A stretch of 19,340 bases of DNA from JAKJEP01 sp964580995 (GTDB lineage: Bacteria; Planctomycetota; Phycisphaerae; Sedimentisphaerales; SM23-30). Under the pieces are notes generated by a model. That model was not told where the DNA came from, ran no database searches, and saw nothing but the letters and a program-made list of their open reading frames with translations. Both the position numbers and the translations under genes were made by a program. Below, one piece after another: positions 1 through 6,325 of this stretch (within the stretch, counting starts at the first letter, position 1; each line of letters begins with the position of its first letter). The stretch lies in contig CAZOMV010000106.1 of the NCBI GenBank assembly GCA_964580995.1, positions 1 through 19,340 on the forward strand, in the 5' to 3' direction.

Positions 1-1
1 T

Positions 2-118
2 CGTCAAATTACCCATTCGGAGTCCAATTTTTTAATTTTGCAAAAGTTCAGTTATAATACATGGAGTAAAGAATATAACAAAGTGTCTTGTATTATGGAT
101 TTAGATGGTGCAATATAA
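2..118 (+). CDS. possible 3' end of a gene cut by the window edge
   Basis: One plus-strand frame is open from the window edge to a TAA at 116-118, giving about 38 residues beginning RQITHSESNF and ending CIMDLDGAI. It overlaps the ATG of the next gene (105) by 14 nt. That next gene has no visible Shine-Dalgarno, so translational coupling to a gene ending here would make sense. The stretch is short and AT-rich, so chance openness is possible. No family is recognised. Given the YD-repeat fragment found downstream, it could be the tip of an Rhs-type protein, but this is inference only. Confidence 0.3.
   Translation, partial: RQITHSESNFLILQKFSYNTWSKEYNKVSCIMDLDGAI
53..58 (+). promoter_or_regulatory. 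isolated -10-like TATAAT
   Basis: A perfect TATAAT lies about 47 nt before the ATG at 105. No good -35 hexamer sits 16-18 nt upstream; the region there is T-rich. It also lies inside a possible open frame, so it may be chance in AT-rich DNA. Confidence 0.2.
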
Positions 119-1142
119 GAAAAGATATTTGTTGTTTATAATAATCTTGGTTTTTGTTTGCCTGGAAAAAATAGAAGCTGCACAGAAATATTGGATCGAA
201 ATTTCTGAATCCTATGGTTTATTAAAATGCCCGGATGGCGACGGCTGGGATCTGGTAACTATTGATGAACAGTGGTCTCGTTTTACGTTTTTGTGGAAAG
301 TTTCCCCCAACCTTTCATACTCTTTTGATGATGCCGATTTTTCCGCGTACACAGTGCGAGGGGATCATTATTTTATTTGGTATTATGCTTCGTCTGATAC
401 CGAAGGAAAATCTGAATTAAAGCGAGGAGAATTTAAATCGCGTTGCGAATGGGAAGCCAAGCTGAAGGAATTGGGGGTAATGGTTCTGACAAACGTCGAT
501 TCCTATTTTTGTGAGAAAAACATTATTGCCGGTCATGCAGCGGTGGGTTATTTCTATGTTTTTGAGCCGCAAATCCCCATTGGTTATTATTCTTCCCCGC
601 TTATTAATATTTTTGATTCTGAGGAAACCTGGAAGAGCAAACTGGAATATTTGGGTGCTTCTTCGGAATTTCTTCTCCTGCGGCCGGAGGAAGTGAGAAC
701 AAGCAAAACAGAGCAGGAGCTTCAGCCGTGGTTGTATATCAAAATGAAGCGGTTCTTAGGCCTATCTGACCTCAGTTGGCAGTGGATTTTTTTCTTGTTC
801 CCCCTACTTATCAGTGTCATGCTAGGAATGTATAATATACATTGCGGTTTTATGAGTGCCAAAATTCTGGCTATCATCCTGGGACTAATTAGCGGGATTT
901 CGCAGATGTTACTGCTGGTGGATCTGGACATCATCTGCGGTCCGTTTTTTTATGCTGTGGTAATGTATCCAGCTATATGTTTTTACTGCACAAAACTGGG
1001 GCGGATAATTTACAATAAAAGGAAAGTCCATTTAATAACAGAATCTATTCGACAGGAGGATGATCAATTCCGAACACTGCCGCCCAATGAGGATTTAAAG
1101 GCACTGCTGGAACATTTTAAAGATGACCACGAGGGTAAATGA
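105..1142 (+). CDS. membrane protein with signal peptide and three ~60-residue repeats, unknown function
   Basis: The product has 345 aa. The N-terminus has basic residues then a hydrophobic core (about residues 8-20) and an AXA-like end near 22-26, so a signal peptide or signal anchor is likely. Residues about 27-215 look exported. Hydrophobic segments follow at about 225-243, 254-273 and 277-297, then a charged C-terminal tail of about 45 residues. The exported part carries a 60-residue periodic pattern: YF at 89/149, F110/F170, S112/S172, W116/W176, K119-L120/K179-L180 and L123-G124/L183-G184, with a weaker copy near 29-64. No domain family is recognised. The gene is clearly more AT-rich than its neighbours, which suggests acquisition. 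It ends overlapping a YD-repeat core fragment, a position typical of immunity or cargo genes in Rhs loci; that role is inference. There is no clear Shine-Dalgarno, and ATG 105 is the best start. Confidence 0.75.
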   Translation: MVQYKKRYLLFIIILVFVCLEKIEAAQKYWIEISESYGLLKCPDGDGWDLVTIDEQWSRFTFLWKVSPNLSYSFDDADFSAYTVRGDHYFIWYYASSDTEGKSELKRGEFKSRCEWEAKLKELGVMVLTNVDSYFCEKNIIAGHAAVGYFYVFEPQIPIGYYSSPLINIFDSEETWKSKLEYLGASSEFLLLRPEEVRTSKTEQELQPWLYIKMKRFLGLSDLSWQWIFFLFPLLISVMLGMYNIHCGFMSAKILAIILGLISGISQMLLLVDLDIICGPFFYAVVMYPAICFYCTKLGRIIYNKRKVHLITESIRQEDDQFRTLPPNEDLKALLEHFKDDHEGK

Positions 1143-1262
1143 GACTATCAATTTTGCCTATGGCTATGACTCCAACGGCAATATCACCAGCCAGATGTTC
1201 GACCACCGGACCAGCGACCCGGTGCAGACTTACACCTATGATACCCTTGATCGGCTGACAGG
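1138..1262 (+). pseudogene. Rhs/YD-repeat core fragment (remnant)
   Basis: In the frame passing through 1138 the DNA encodes about 40 residues with two YD-repeat units: FAYGYDSNGNITSQM and then YTYDTLDRLTG. The G-x3-Y-D-x2-G-N and Y-x-Y-D-x-L-x-R-L patterns are diagnostic of Rhs/YD-repeat proteins. Homology stops abruptly at about 1258-1262, where an antisense glycosyltransferase remnant begins. The frame stays open to 1383 only as its shadow. The fragment starts at the stop codon of the preceding membrane protein gene, with no start codon or ribosome-binding site of its own that makes sense. Displaced core fragments after immunity genes are known in Rhs loci. It is not a functional gene as it stands. 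Confidence 0.7.
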
Positions 1263-1263
1263 T

Positions 1264-1840
1264 TTATTTTTGCGTTTGCGAAGCGGTGGTTTGGTAAATC
1301 AGGCGCAGGTTTACCACCCAGAGCAGCAGGGCGGCCAGGAAGGAATTGCAGGCGGCCATCCGCAGGCAGTTGGTATGGCCTAGAAAGAGCTGGAAGAACC
1401 AGGGCCAGGGCAGGGACAACAGGAGGGTGGCCAGGCAGAGCGAGATGGCCGGCCAGGGACGGAAGGCGGCGGGATGGGACAGGAGGGTGGACCAGAGGAC
1501 GATGAGAGGGAGAAAGGCCCAGGTGAAATGATGGATGGTGGCGACCGGCGAGGCCAGGAGTAAGGTGAGTATGATCAGGCTGATTTCCAGGGCCAGCGGT
1601 TTTTCCGTCCGCCTCTTCCAGAACAGCAATCCCAGGGCCGCGGCGATCAGGACCAGGGAGATGACCTTGGCGAGAACGGCTGGGAAGGTGCCGGCCGGCA
1701 GTAGGGTATCGGTGAACAGCAGGTTCGGATCGGAAAAGAACAGTCTGGTTACGAAGCCCTGGGTGGACTGGTTGGCACTATAGGCAAAGCCGCTGGAGGC
1801 GAGAGGCAGGATTTTATGCAGGTAAATGAGGAACGAATGG
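1264..1840 (-). pseudogene. truncated GT87-type (DUF2029) glycosyltransferase, C-terminal part
   Basis: The minus frame ending in TAA at 1264-1266 encodes a multi-spanning hydrophobic protein. It contains SANQSTQGFVTRLF, like the conserved N-Q-S-x(2)-G-x(3)-R-L motif of GT87/DUF2029 polyprenyl-phosphate-dependent glycosyltransferases. Four or five hydrophobic segments follow, with PVATIHHFTW between two of them. Family members are about 400 aa or more; only about 190 residues remain, and the N-terminal catalytic part is missing. The frame stays open to 1950, but residues encoded above about 1840 are proline/arginine-rich and look non-native, and no ribosome-binding site or sensible start exists. 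The remnant probably derives from surface-glycan or lipid-linked sugar synthesis. Its stop lies within a few bases of the Rhs fragment, marking a rearrangement junction. Confidence 0.6.
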
Positions 1841-1853
1841 CCCCTGCGGGGCC
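1839..1853. repeat. GC-rich inverted repeat, 6-bp arms
   Basis: GGCCCC (1839-1844) and GGGGCC (1848-1853) face each other around a TGC loop, at the point where homology to the glycosyltransferase is lost. It may be part of the degraded spacer; no function can be assigned. Confidence 0.3.
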
Positions 1854-1927
1854 TGGGGGAAAGGGTGTTGTCCAGTCGCGGGAGGGGAGGGTTTTTCGGC
1901 GGATCCGGCGGGGGCTGGGAGAGAAGA

Positions 1928-1946
1928 CACGGCTGGCACAGCCGTG
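1928..1946 (-). terminator. hairpin after the PIG-L gene, possible terminator
   Basis: CACGGCTG (1928-1935) pairs perfectly with CAGCCGTG (1939-1946) around a 3-nt loop, about 37 nt after the PIG-L stop codon in its direction of transcription. The following minus-strand bases (TCTTCTCT) are pyrimidine-rich but not a clean T run. It could therefore be a weak terminator, a 3' end stabiliser or a dispersed palindrome. Confidence 0.4.
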
Positions 1947-1982
1947 GCACGATTATGTTTTGAAAGGCGGATGACGGAGGGG

Positions 1983-2687
1983 TTAGAGCAGGCCGGCGGC
2001 AGGGGTTTTTTGAGGATAGAATTTGGGTTTGCGGAAGGCTTCGGCATACTGGCAGCCGGCCTGGTAGCCGCGGAAACGGGAATGCAGGGAGGCGAGGTCA
2101 CAGATGTGGATGTTATATTGTTTCAGACACCATTCGTCCTGGCTCAGGTGGCACTGGATCATCTTTTCCTTGATGGGCCAGTACTCGGTAATGTCCACGT
2201 ATTGTTCGGGCAGAAAGTTGATGCCGGCCACGGTATCCATAAAATAGATTTCGGGTATCTGGGTACAGGGCGGGGATTCGGTTTCAATGTTGGGGACGGT
2301 GACCATGACATGGGTATCCCAGATCAGTTGGCCCGTATTGGTATGGTCGGGATGATAATCATGGTCCTTGTCCAGGGTGATAATGATATCGGGAGAAAAC
2401 CGGCGAATGGTTTCAATGATGTGGGTGCGGACCTGCGGGGTGTTGAACAGGAATTCGTCCGGGTAGCCGAGCCAGAAAAATTCGGCCCCCAGGATGCCGG
2501 CGGATTTTTCCGCTTCCTTTTGGCGCAGGGCGGCGATTTCTTTTTTCGGAAGGGTCGGGGAGCCGACTTCGCCGTTGGTCACGCAGGCAATGGCCACGTC
2601 ATGCCCCTGGGCCTTGTACTTGGCCAGGGTGCCGCTGCATAAATAATCGATATCATCCGGATGGGCTTCAAAGGCCATGATTTTCAT
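1983..2687 (-). CDS. PIG-L/LmbE family deacetylase
   Basis: This 234-aa product is of typical length for LmbE-like N-acetylglucosaminyl deacetylases, zinc enzymes that remove acetyl groups from amino sugars. The N-terminal AHPDD motif (residues 8-12) supplies His9 and Asp12 as likely metal ligands and Asp11 as the probable general base. HPDH at 112-115 supplies the third His. The residue usually Glu two positions after AHPDD is Asp14 here. No signal peptide is present, so it is cytoplasmic. ATG 2687 is preceded by an AGGTGA-type ribosome-binding site about 8 nt away and by a consensus promoter at 2741-2768. The truncated glycosyltransferase downstream suggests a former glycan-synthesis pair. 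Substrate cannot be told; bacillithiol, mycothiol-like and antibiotic-modifying members share these motifs. Confidence 0.92.
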   Translation of the reverse strand: MKIMAFEAHPDDIDYLCSGTLAKYKAQGHDVAIACVTNGEVGSPTLPKKEIAALRQKEAEKSAGILGAEFFWLGYPDEFLFNTPQVRTHIIETIRRFSPDIIITLDKDHDYHPDHTNTGQLIWDTHVMVTVPNIETESPPCTQIPEIYFMDTVAGINFLPEQYVDITEYWPIKEKMIQCHLSQDEWCLKQYNIHICDLASLHSRFRGYQAGCQYAEAFRKPKFYPQKTPAAGLL

Positions 2688-2740
2688 AGTCGTTCACCTT
2701 TCACCTATGGGGTTATTCGATACCAATTCTCTGTTTTTCC

Positions 2741-2768
2741 ATTATATGCGTAAATAGTTATCTGTCAA
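2741..2768 (-). promoter_or_regulatory. consensus sigma-70-type promoter for the PIG-L gene
   Basis: On the minus strand TTGACA (2768-2763) and TATAAT (2746-2741) are separated by 16 nt, matching both hexamers completely. Transcription would start near 2734, giving a leader of about 47 nt before ATG 2687. Confidence 0.75.
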
Positions 2769-2816
2769 TCCTTATGGGTAGATGGTACAAAACCGAAACG
2801 GCTGGGGGTTGGAAAA

Positions 2817-2842
2817 TGGGGCAGGGTTTTACGCCTGCCCCA
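2817..2842 (-). terminator. terminator hairpin after the PEP-CTERM gene
   Basis: TGGGGCAGG (2817-2825) pairs with CCTGCCCCA (2834-2842) around an 8-nt loop, about 45 nt after the PEP-CTERM stop. In minus-strand RNA the stem is followed by UUUUCC. The stem is strong and the U run short, so a Rho-independent terminator is likely but not certain. Confidence 0.6.
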
Positions 2843-2884
2843 CGGATCGTTGTATCCCGATGGATACGAACCTGTTGCCCAAAA

Positions 2885-3631
2885 TTAACGGCGGCGACGC
2901 AGCAGCGACAGGCCGCCCAGACTCAATAGACCCATCGTCAGCGGTTCGGGGACAAAGGTACCCTCTAATTCCAAACCGTTCACCACGGTCAAAATCGTTG
3001 GATAGGCGGGATTGGTGGCATCCGGATCTACATGGATGAAGATTGTTCCATTGCCATCGGCAACCACATTTTCGATGATTCCCGAATTGGCCACGCCGAC
3101 GGATAGATCCAATGGACCAGCGCCATTGGCCGTCCAGACACCACCCACATTGCCGCCGCAATTATCGCCGTATCCGGCCAGCGTATAGGAGTTACCCGGA
3201 ATCAGGCCGCTAATGGTAATATCAATGTAGGATGAAGCAACAATAAACCGGCTGTCGCTGCAGATAAAATCCGTGGTCAAATCATTCCCGGATCCCCAAC
3301 CTTCCGCGAGACCATTTTCGCCGTAGGTGACATTGGCAATCGCAACCGTAACCTGCGCATCGGTTATACCGTCATCCAGCAGATAATGGTCACCACCGGG
3401 ATAAATGCCGGTAATCGGAGTAGTTCCCGGAGCAGGCCAGACAGCCGTCCAGGCCTCGGCTCCATTCCAAAAGGTACCAGTTCCCAGCAGACCTGCTCCA
3501 TCGTAGGTCCATGTGGCACTATCCGGTGGGGTACCAAAAGTTCCGTTGAAATCGACCCTCAGGACGGCAGCACCCGAGACACCTGCCAGCACCAGCAACA
3601 TTACTAAACTTGTCACCAACACCTTTTTCAT
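2885..3631 (-). CDS. PEP-CTERM sorting domain protein
   Basis: The product has a signal peptide (MKKVLVTSLVMLL, then a small-residue stretch ending VSGAA) and a C-terminal PEP-CTERM signal: VPEP, a short hydrophobic helix and a terminal RRRR. Such proteins are exported and processed by an exosortase at the cell surface. The body (about 200 aa) is acidic and rich in Gly, Asn, Thr and aromatics, like a secreted beta-sandwich, but no domain is recognised. The in-frame ATG at 3631 lies 8 nt after GGAGG (3644-3640) and is preferred. ATG 3637 gives 250 aa but sits only 2 nt from GGAGG. No exosortase gene is in this window. A hairpin terminator follows the gene and an 8-bp inverted repeat lies just before its ribosome-binding site. 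Confidence 0.88.
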   Translation of the reverse strand: MKKVLVTSLVMLLVLAGVSGAAVLRVDFNGTFGTPPDSATWTYDGAGLLGTGTFWNGAEAWTAVWPAPGTTPITGIYPGGDHYLLDDGITDAQVTVAIANVTYGENGLAEGWGSGNDLTTDFICSDSRFIVASSYIDITISGLIPGNSYTLAGYGDNCGGNVGGVWTANGAGPLDLSVGVANSGIIENVVADGNGTIFIHVDPDATNPAYPTILTVVNGLELEGTFVPEPLTMGLLSLGGLSLLRRRR

Positions 3632-3645
3632 TTTCATTTCCTCCG

Positions 3646-3678
3646 TTTGACAAAAAGCATTTTCCTCGCCTTGTCAAA
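3646..3678 (-). repeat. 8-bp inverted repeat directly before the PEP-CTERM ribosome-binding site
   Basis: TTTGACAA (3646-3653) and TTGTCAAA (3671-3678) form perfect arms separated by 17 nt, one base from the GGAGG of the PEP-CTERM gene. It could be an operator or an RNA hairpin next to the ribosome-binding site. The minus-strand TTGACA within it has no matching -10 at 16-18 nt, so a promoter reading is weak. The rest of 3679-3812 is AT-rich with a short (CA)n run near 3714-3726 and shows nothing else. Confidence 0.35.
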
Positions 3679-3812
3679 ACTTTCAAAAACATACGTTAAA
3701 CAAAAAACACTAAACACACACACACAAAGTTTTTTCGATACTATTTTTCTATTTCTTTTTCATCACCACCTTTCGTTTTTTCTATATCAAGGTGACAGGC
3801 TCCTGGTGCTTA

Positions 3813-4184
3813 TTATTCCTTTGTTGTATCCTCCGGTGATTCCTGATTCACGAGCAACGACGCTTCCTGACATTGAGGGCACAGCAGCGGCCCTTCCGCA
3901 CTGCCCCATCCCACCGACAGGGCCATTTCCGGCGGGGGCACTATCTCGGCATAATGCAGCTTTGCATTGGTATCCTGCATACGTTTCCATAATTCCGACA
4001 AAGATAAGGAACCTTGATAATGGCAATCGGGATTCGTACACGAAACGGCTATCCCGGAGGAGGAGGCACTGCTCGAGCGGGCACTTTTGGGAATTATGCG
4101 GAACCCCGTGATCCCCAGCGCAACCAACGCGATCCCGATGATCCCGATCTGATACTTCTTATCGAGTCTGTCCAGGCCTATCAT
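3813..4184 (-). CDS. small membrane-anchored protein with two cysteine pairs (possible zinc ribbon)
   Basis: The product has 123 aa. One hydrophobic segment (residues 13-28) near the N-terminus follows a short charged start, so a single-pass anchor is likely. A Ser-rich linker (35-43) leads to C49-x4-C54 and later C102-x2-C105. Two Cys pairs about 47 residues apart could bind one zinc as a split ribbon. The C-terminus is acidic. It lies 51 nt after the pseudopilin gene on the same strand, so the two are probably co-transcribed and may act together at the membrane. ATG 4184 follows GGAGAAAA at a suitable distance. No named family is recognised. Confidence 0.7.
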   Translation of the reverse strand: MIGLDRLDKKYQIGIIGIALVALGITGFRIIPKSARSSSASSSGIAVSCTNPDCHYQGSLSLSELWKRMQDTNAKLHYAEIVPPPEMALSVGWGSAEGPLLCPQCQEASLLVNQESPEDTTKE

Positions 4185-4235
4185 TCCATTTTCTCCGCAA
4201 AATTTCCTGTACGCCTTCCCGCCGGTCGGCCGGCA

Positions 4236-5090
4236 TCACCAGGCGGTGACAAATATGCTGCTGTTACCCCAGTAAATCCAGGGAACCAAATTGTCCTTGT
4301 AGGTGGTTTTCGTCATACCGGCCTTGTCGAACTGTCCCTGGTCTTTCCACTGGACCGACAAATCACAATACAGATGATTCACACCGGTAATCGGCGGGGC
4401 CTCATCCCCCGGATCCGGCGTCTCATGATACCCAAAAGCCTCACTCCCATAGGAGGCTTTCCCGGTGGAATGGTTGAAAGTCCACCCCGTTCCAATCGTA
4501 CCGCTGGTATTCAGCGTTAAAACGTCCGCCATGATGATTTTTCCTCCATCGGACAGATTTTCATCCGCTAAACACCCCAGCAAATCCCGGGTTCGGGTAT
4601 TCGAGGAAGACTGCCCATCGATCCACTTGCTGACCTGGCCAAAGTAGCAATACGAAGTATGCAGCCAGCCCATCGACTCCCAGTGTTCCTTGCAGGTCAG
4701 GCTATAACCGGGGGCGCAAGGGCACAATAAACCCGATTGTTCCAGCGTATGGTTGGTCCAGTTGATGCCTTCGATATATTCTTTCATCAAGGCCAGAGAC
4801 CAAATCCCGCCTTGCCGGGCACTGCGACCGGAATGCGTTTCTACCCACATGGCATTCGGAATCATAGCATCTTCTGACAAAAGCCAGGCGGTCTCGGGAA
4901 TATTCCCGTCCCCATCCCAGACATAGGCATGAATCGATACGCCCCAGCGGTGCAGGTTGGCCGCACAGACGCTGCGCCGGGCCAGTTCCCGGGCCTTCGA
5001 TAAAGACGGCAATAAAATGGACACCAGAATCGCGATGATGGCGATGACAACCAGCAGTTCCACCAGCGTAAATCCTTTTTTGGTTTGCAT
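4236..5090 (-). CDS. pseudopilin-like protein with prepilin N-terminal cleavage/methylation motif
   Basis: From ATG 5090 the product has 284 aa. It begins with KKGFTLVELLVVIAIIAIL: a prepilin peptidase site (Gly6/Phe7), Glu11 at position +5 of the mature chain and a hydrophobic helix, followed by LPSLSKARELARR. This is the type II secretion or type IV pilus-like N-terminus. The C-terminal NHLYCDLSVQW resembles the H-x9-DG region of planctomycete DUF1559-like proteins, although the final D-G is not conserved. Four or more cysteines lie in the central part. An upstream in-frame extension to 5234 is rejected because the prepilin motif must lie near the start and AGGAC precedes ATG 5090. It sits between a secreted dockerin-like gene and a CxxC membrane protein. 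Assembly partners are not in the window. Confidence 0.9.
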   Translation of the reverse strand: MQTKKGFTLVELLVVIAIIAILVSILLPSLSKARELARRSVCAANLHRWGVSIHAYVWDGDGNIPETAWLLSEDAMIPNAMWVETHSGRSARQGGIWSLALMKEYIEGINWTNHTLEQSGLLCPCAPGYSLTCKEHWESMGWLHTSYCYFGQVSKWIDGQSSSNTRTRDLLGCLADENLSDGGKIIMADVLTLNTSGTIGTGWTFNHSTGKASYGSEAFGYHETPDPGDEAPPITGVNHLYCDLSVQWKDQGQFDKAGMTKTTYKDNLVPWIYWGNSSIFVTAW

Positions 5091-5116
5091 GGTATCAGTC
5101 CTTTTTGCCTGGGGAC

Positions 5117-5152
5117 AAACCGGCCCGACCGGATAGCCGGCCGGACCGGTTT
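5117..5152 (-). promoter_or_regulatory. 16-bp intercistronic hairpin before the pseudopilin gene
   Basis: Arms at 5117-5132 and 5137-5152 surround a 4-nt loop. As minus-strand RNA all 16 positions pair (14 Watson-Crick and 2 G-U), while in the plus-strand sense the same two positions are A-C mismatches. This suggests an RNA structure on the transcribed strand. It lies just after the dockerin-like gene and about 27 nt before ATG 5090. The following bases (UUUGUCCCC) are not a proper U tract, so a processing or stabilising element, or partial attenuation, fits better than a full terminator. Confidence 0.65.
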
Positions 5153-5169
5153 TCATTTCCAAACAACTC

Positions 5170-6063
5170 TTACGGGACCGTCGCTGTACAAGTCTCATTC
5201 TGGGGATCATTGCAATCCAGCCAGCGATCGGCAAACAAGGCGAAGTCTTCCAGGTTTACATAGCAGTCTTTATTAAAGTCCATATTCATAAATCGGTTCT
5301 GATCCTGACAGGTGAAAGTATCGGATATGGCCGCATCCAGCGTTAACCAGGTATTATTCACGGTTGAGGCGTGAGGATTCCGCTTTATGGCAAATAAAAT
5401 CCGGGTGCCGACCTCCACAGAGGTCGTAAAATTAAAGATCCCATCCTGAACCGGAAGGGTATCATTGATCTTGGTGAATAATGTCTCCACATAGTCATTC
5501 GGGTCTTCCCCCGGATGGTTGATAAAATAATTTGGTTCCGATGTTTCCGGTTCACATTTTATGATGAAATGATCGGTCAGATCGCCGGAGTAGGTCTTGT
5601 TATACTGTCCCCAAATAGTGACTTCCGGTGTTGCAATCGGCGATATCCAGGCCAGCACTGTATATTGTACATACTCATTGGGATCATTATCCTGGATTAC
5701 AGACGAAGGCGCTAGCAAGCACTTCTGGTAATAAGGATCTGATGATGGTGCACCTACAAGAACTCCGCCATGGCCCATACAGTGCCATACAGGGTGATAC
5801 GTCCACATTGTCATATCTAAATCGGTCAACCAACAGTTGTTTCCCCAATCTACATACGTAGTAAACAACGAAACATCCCAGGGAGAGCTGGAAAGGGCCA
5901 ATCCCATAGACCAGGGTCCTACCACCGGGCTTCCCTCGGCCGGCCACCAACCGGCGGCGGCCAAATCATCATTCACATTCCAGACAACCGCATTCACACT
6001 GGCTGCGGCGATCAGCATACATACAACCACTACCAAATAGCTTACATTTCTTTTCGTTTTCAT
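5170..6063 (-). CDS. secreted protein with a C-terminal single dockerin-like motif
   Basis: From ATG 6063 the product has 297 aa. A signal peptide (residues about 1-25, ending AAASVNA) precedes an extracellular domain rich in Trp, Tyr and Asn with several Cys, of no recognised family. Near the end lies MDFNKDCYVNLEDF, an EF-hand-like calcium loop (Asp262, Asn264, Asp266, Asn270, Asp273), then ALFADRWLDC. This is a half-dockerin/EF-hand tail common in planctomycete secreted proteins. Only one loop is present, so true cohesin binding is uncertain. ATG 6063 is preceded by GGAGGA with 7-nt spacing; an upstream in-frame start at 6102 is less likely. It lies 57 nt after a mini-ORF and 79 nt before the pseudopilin gene, suggesting one operon. 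Confidence 0.82.
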   Translation of the reverse strand: MKTKRNVSYLVVVVCMLIAAASVNAVVWNVNDDLAAAGWWPAEGSPVVGPWSMGLALSSSPWDVSLFTTYVDWGNNCWLTDLDMTMWTYHPVWHCMGHGGVLVGAPSSDPYYQKCLLAPSSVIQDNDPNEYVQYTVLAWISPIATPEVTIWGQYNKTYSGDLTDHFIIKCEPETSEPNYFINHPGEDPNDYVETLFTKINDTLPVQDGIFNFTTSVEVGTRILFAIKRNPHASTVNNTWLTLDAAISDTFTCQDQNRFMNMDFNKDCYVNLEDFALFADRWLDCNDPQNETCTATVP

Positions 6064-6119
6064 CTTTTGGTCCTCCAAAAATAGTTTCGTACTACACTTC
6101 ACATTTACAAAATGAACAC

Positions 6120-6185
6120 CTATTCGCGAGCATGATGCTTTCCCAGATCGAATCCGGATCTTTTCTTCCCATTCACTTTTTCCAT
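6120..6185 (-). CDS. 21-codon mini-ORF with a very strong ribosome-binding site
   Basis: ATG 6185 opens a frame of 21 codons (MEKVNGKKRS..., ending KHHARE) closed by TAG at 6120-6122. In front lies AAAGGAGGTGA (about 6203-6193), among the best Shine-Dalgarno matches in the window, with a 10-nt gap from GGAGG to the ATG. The peptide is basic and hydrophilic with paired Lys and His and no membrane segment. It ends 56 nt before the dockerin-like gene on the same strand. It could be a leader peptide controlling the operon or a real microprotein. The strength of the ribosome-binding site is what supports it; no homologue is recognised. Confidence 0.5.
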   Translation of the reverse strand: MEKVNGKKRSGFDLGKHHARE

Positions 6186-6325
6186 TTGTTTTTCACCTCC
6201 TTTCGGTTGGGGTGATCCATTGGCTTATCAGGCTGCGTTGAAATTCCTGTCACGAAATTACCATCATTTTACTTTTTCTCACGAATCAACTTTTTTTGCA
6301 TAAAGAAAACATACCTGTCATCCAT

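Noticed and set aside
1944..2642. Plus-strand open frame of 232 codons
   Set aside because: It is antisense to the PIG-L gene, whose motifs and consensus promoter are clear.
3647..4111. Plus-strand open frame of 154 codons
   Set aside because: It is antisense to the small CxxC membrane protein and its spacer; it is AT-rich at the start with no ribosome-binding site.
5091..5234. In-frame extension of the pseudopilin gene to 5234
   Set aside because: It would place the prepilin cleavage motif about 54 residues from the start and run through the hairpin and the end of the upstream gene.
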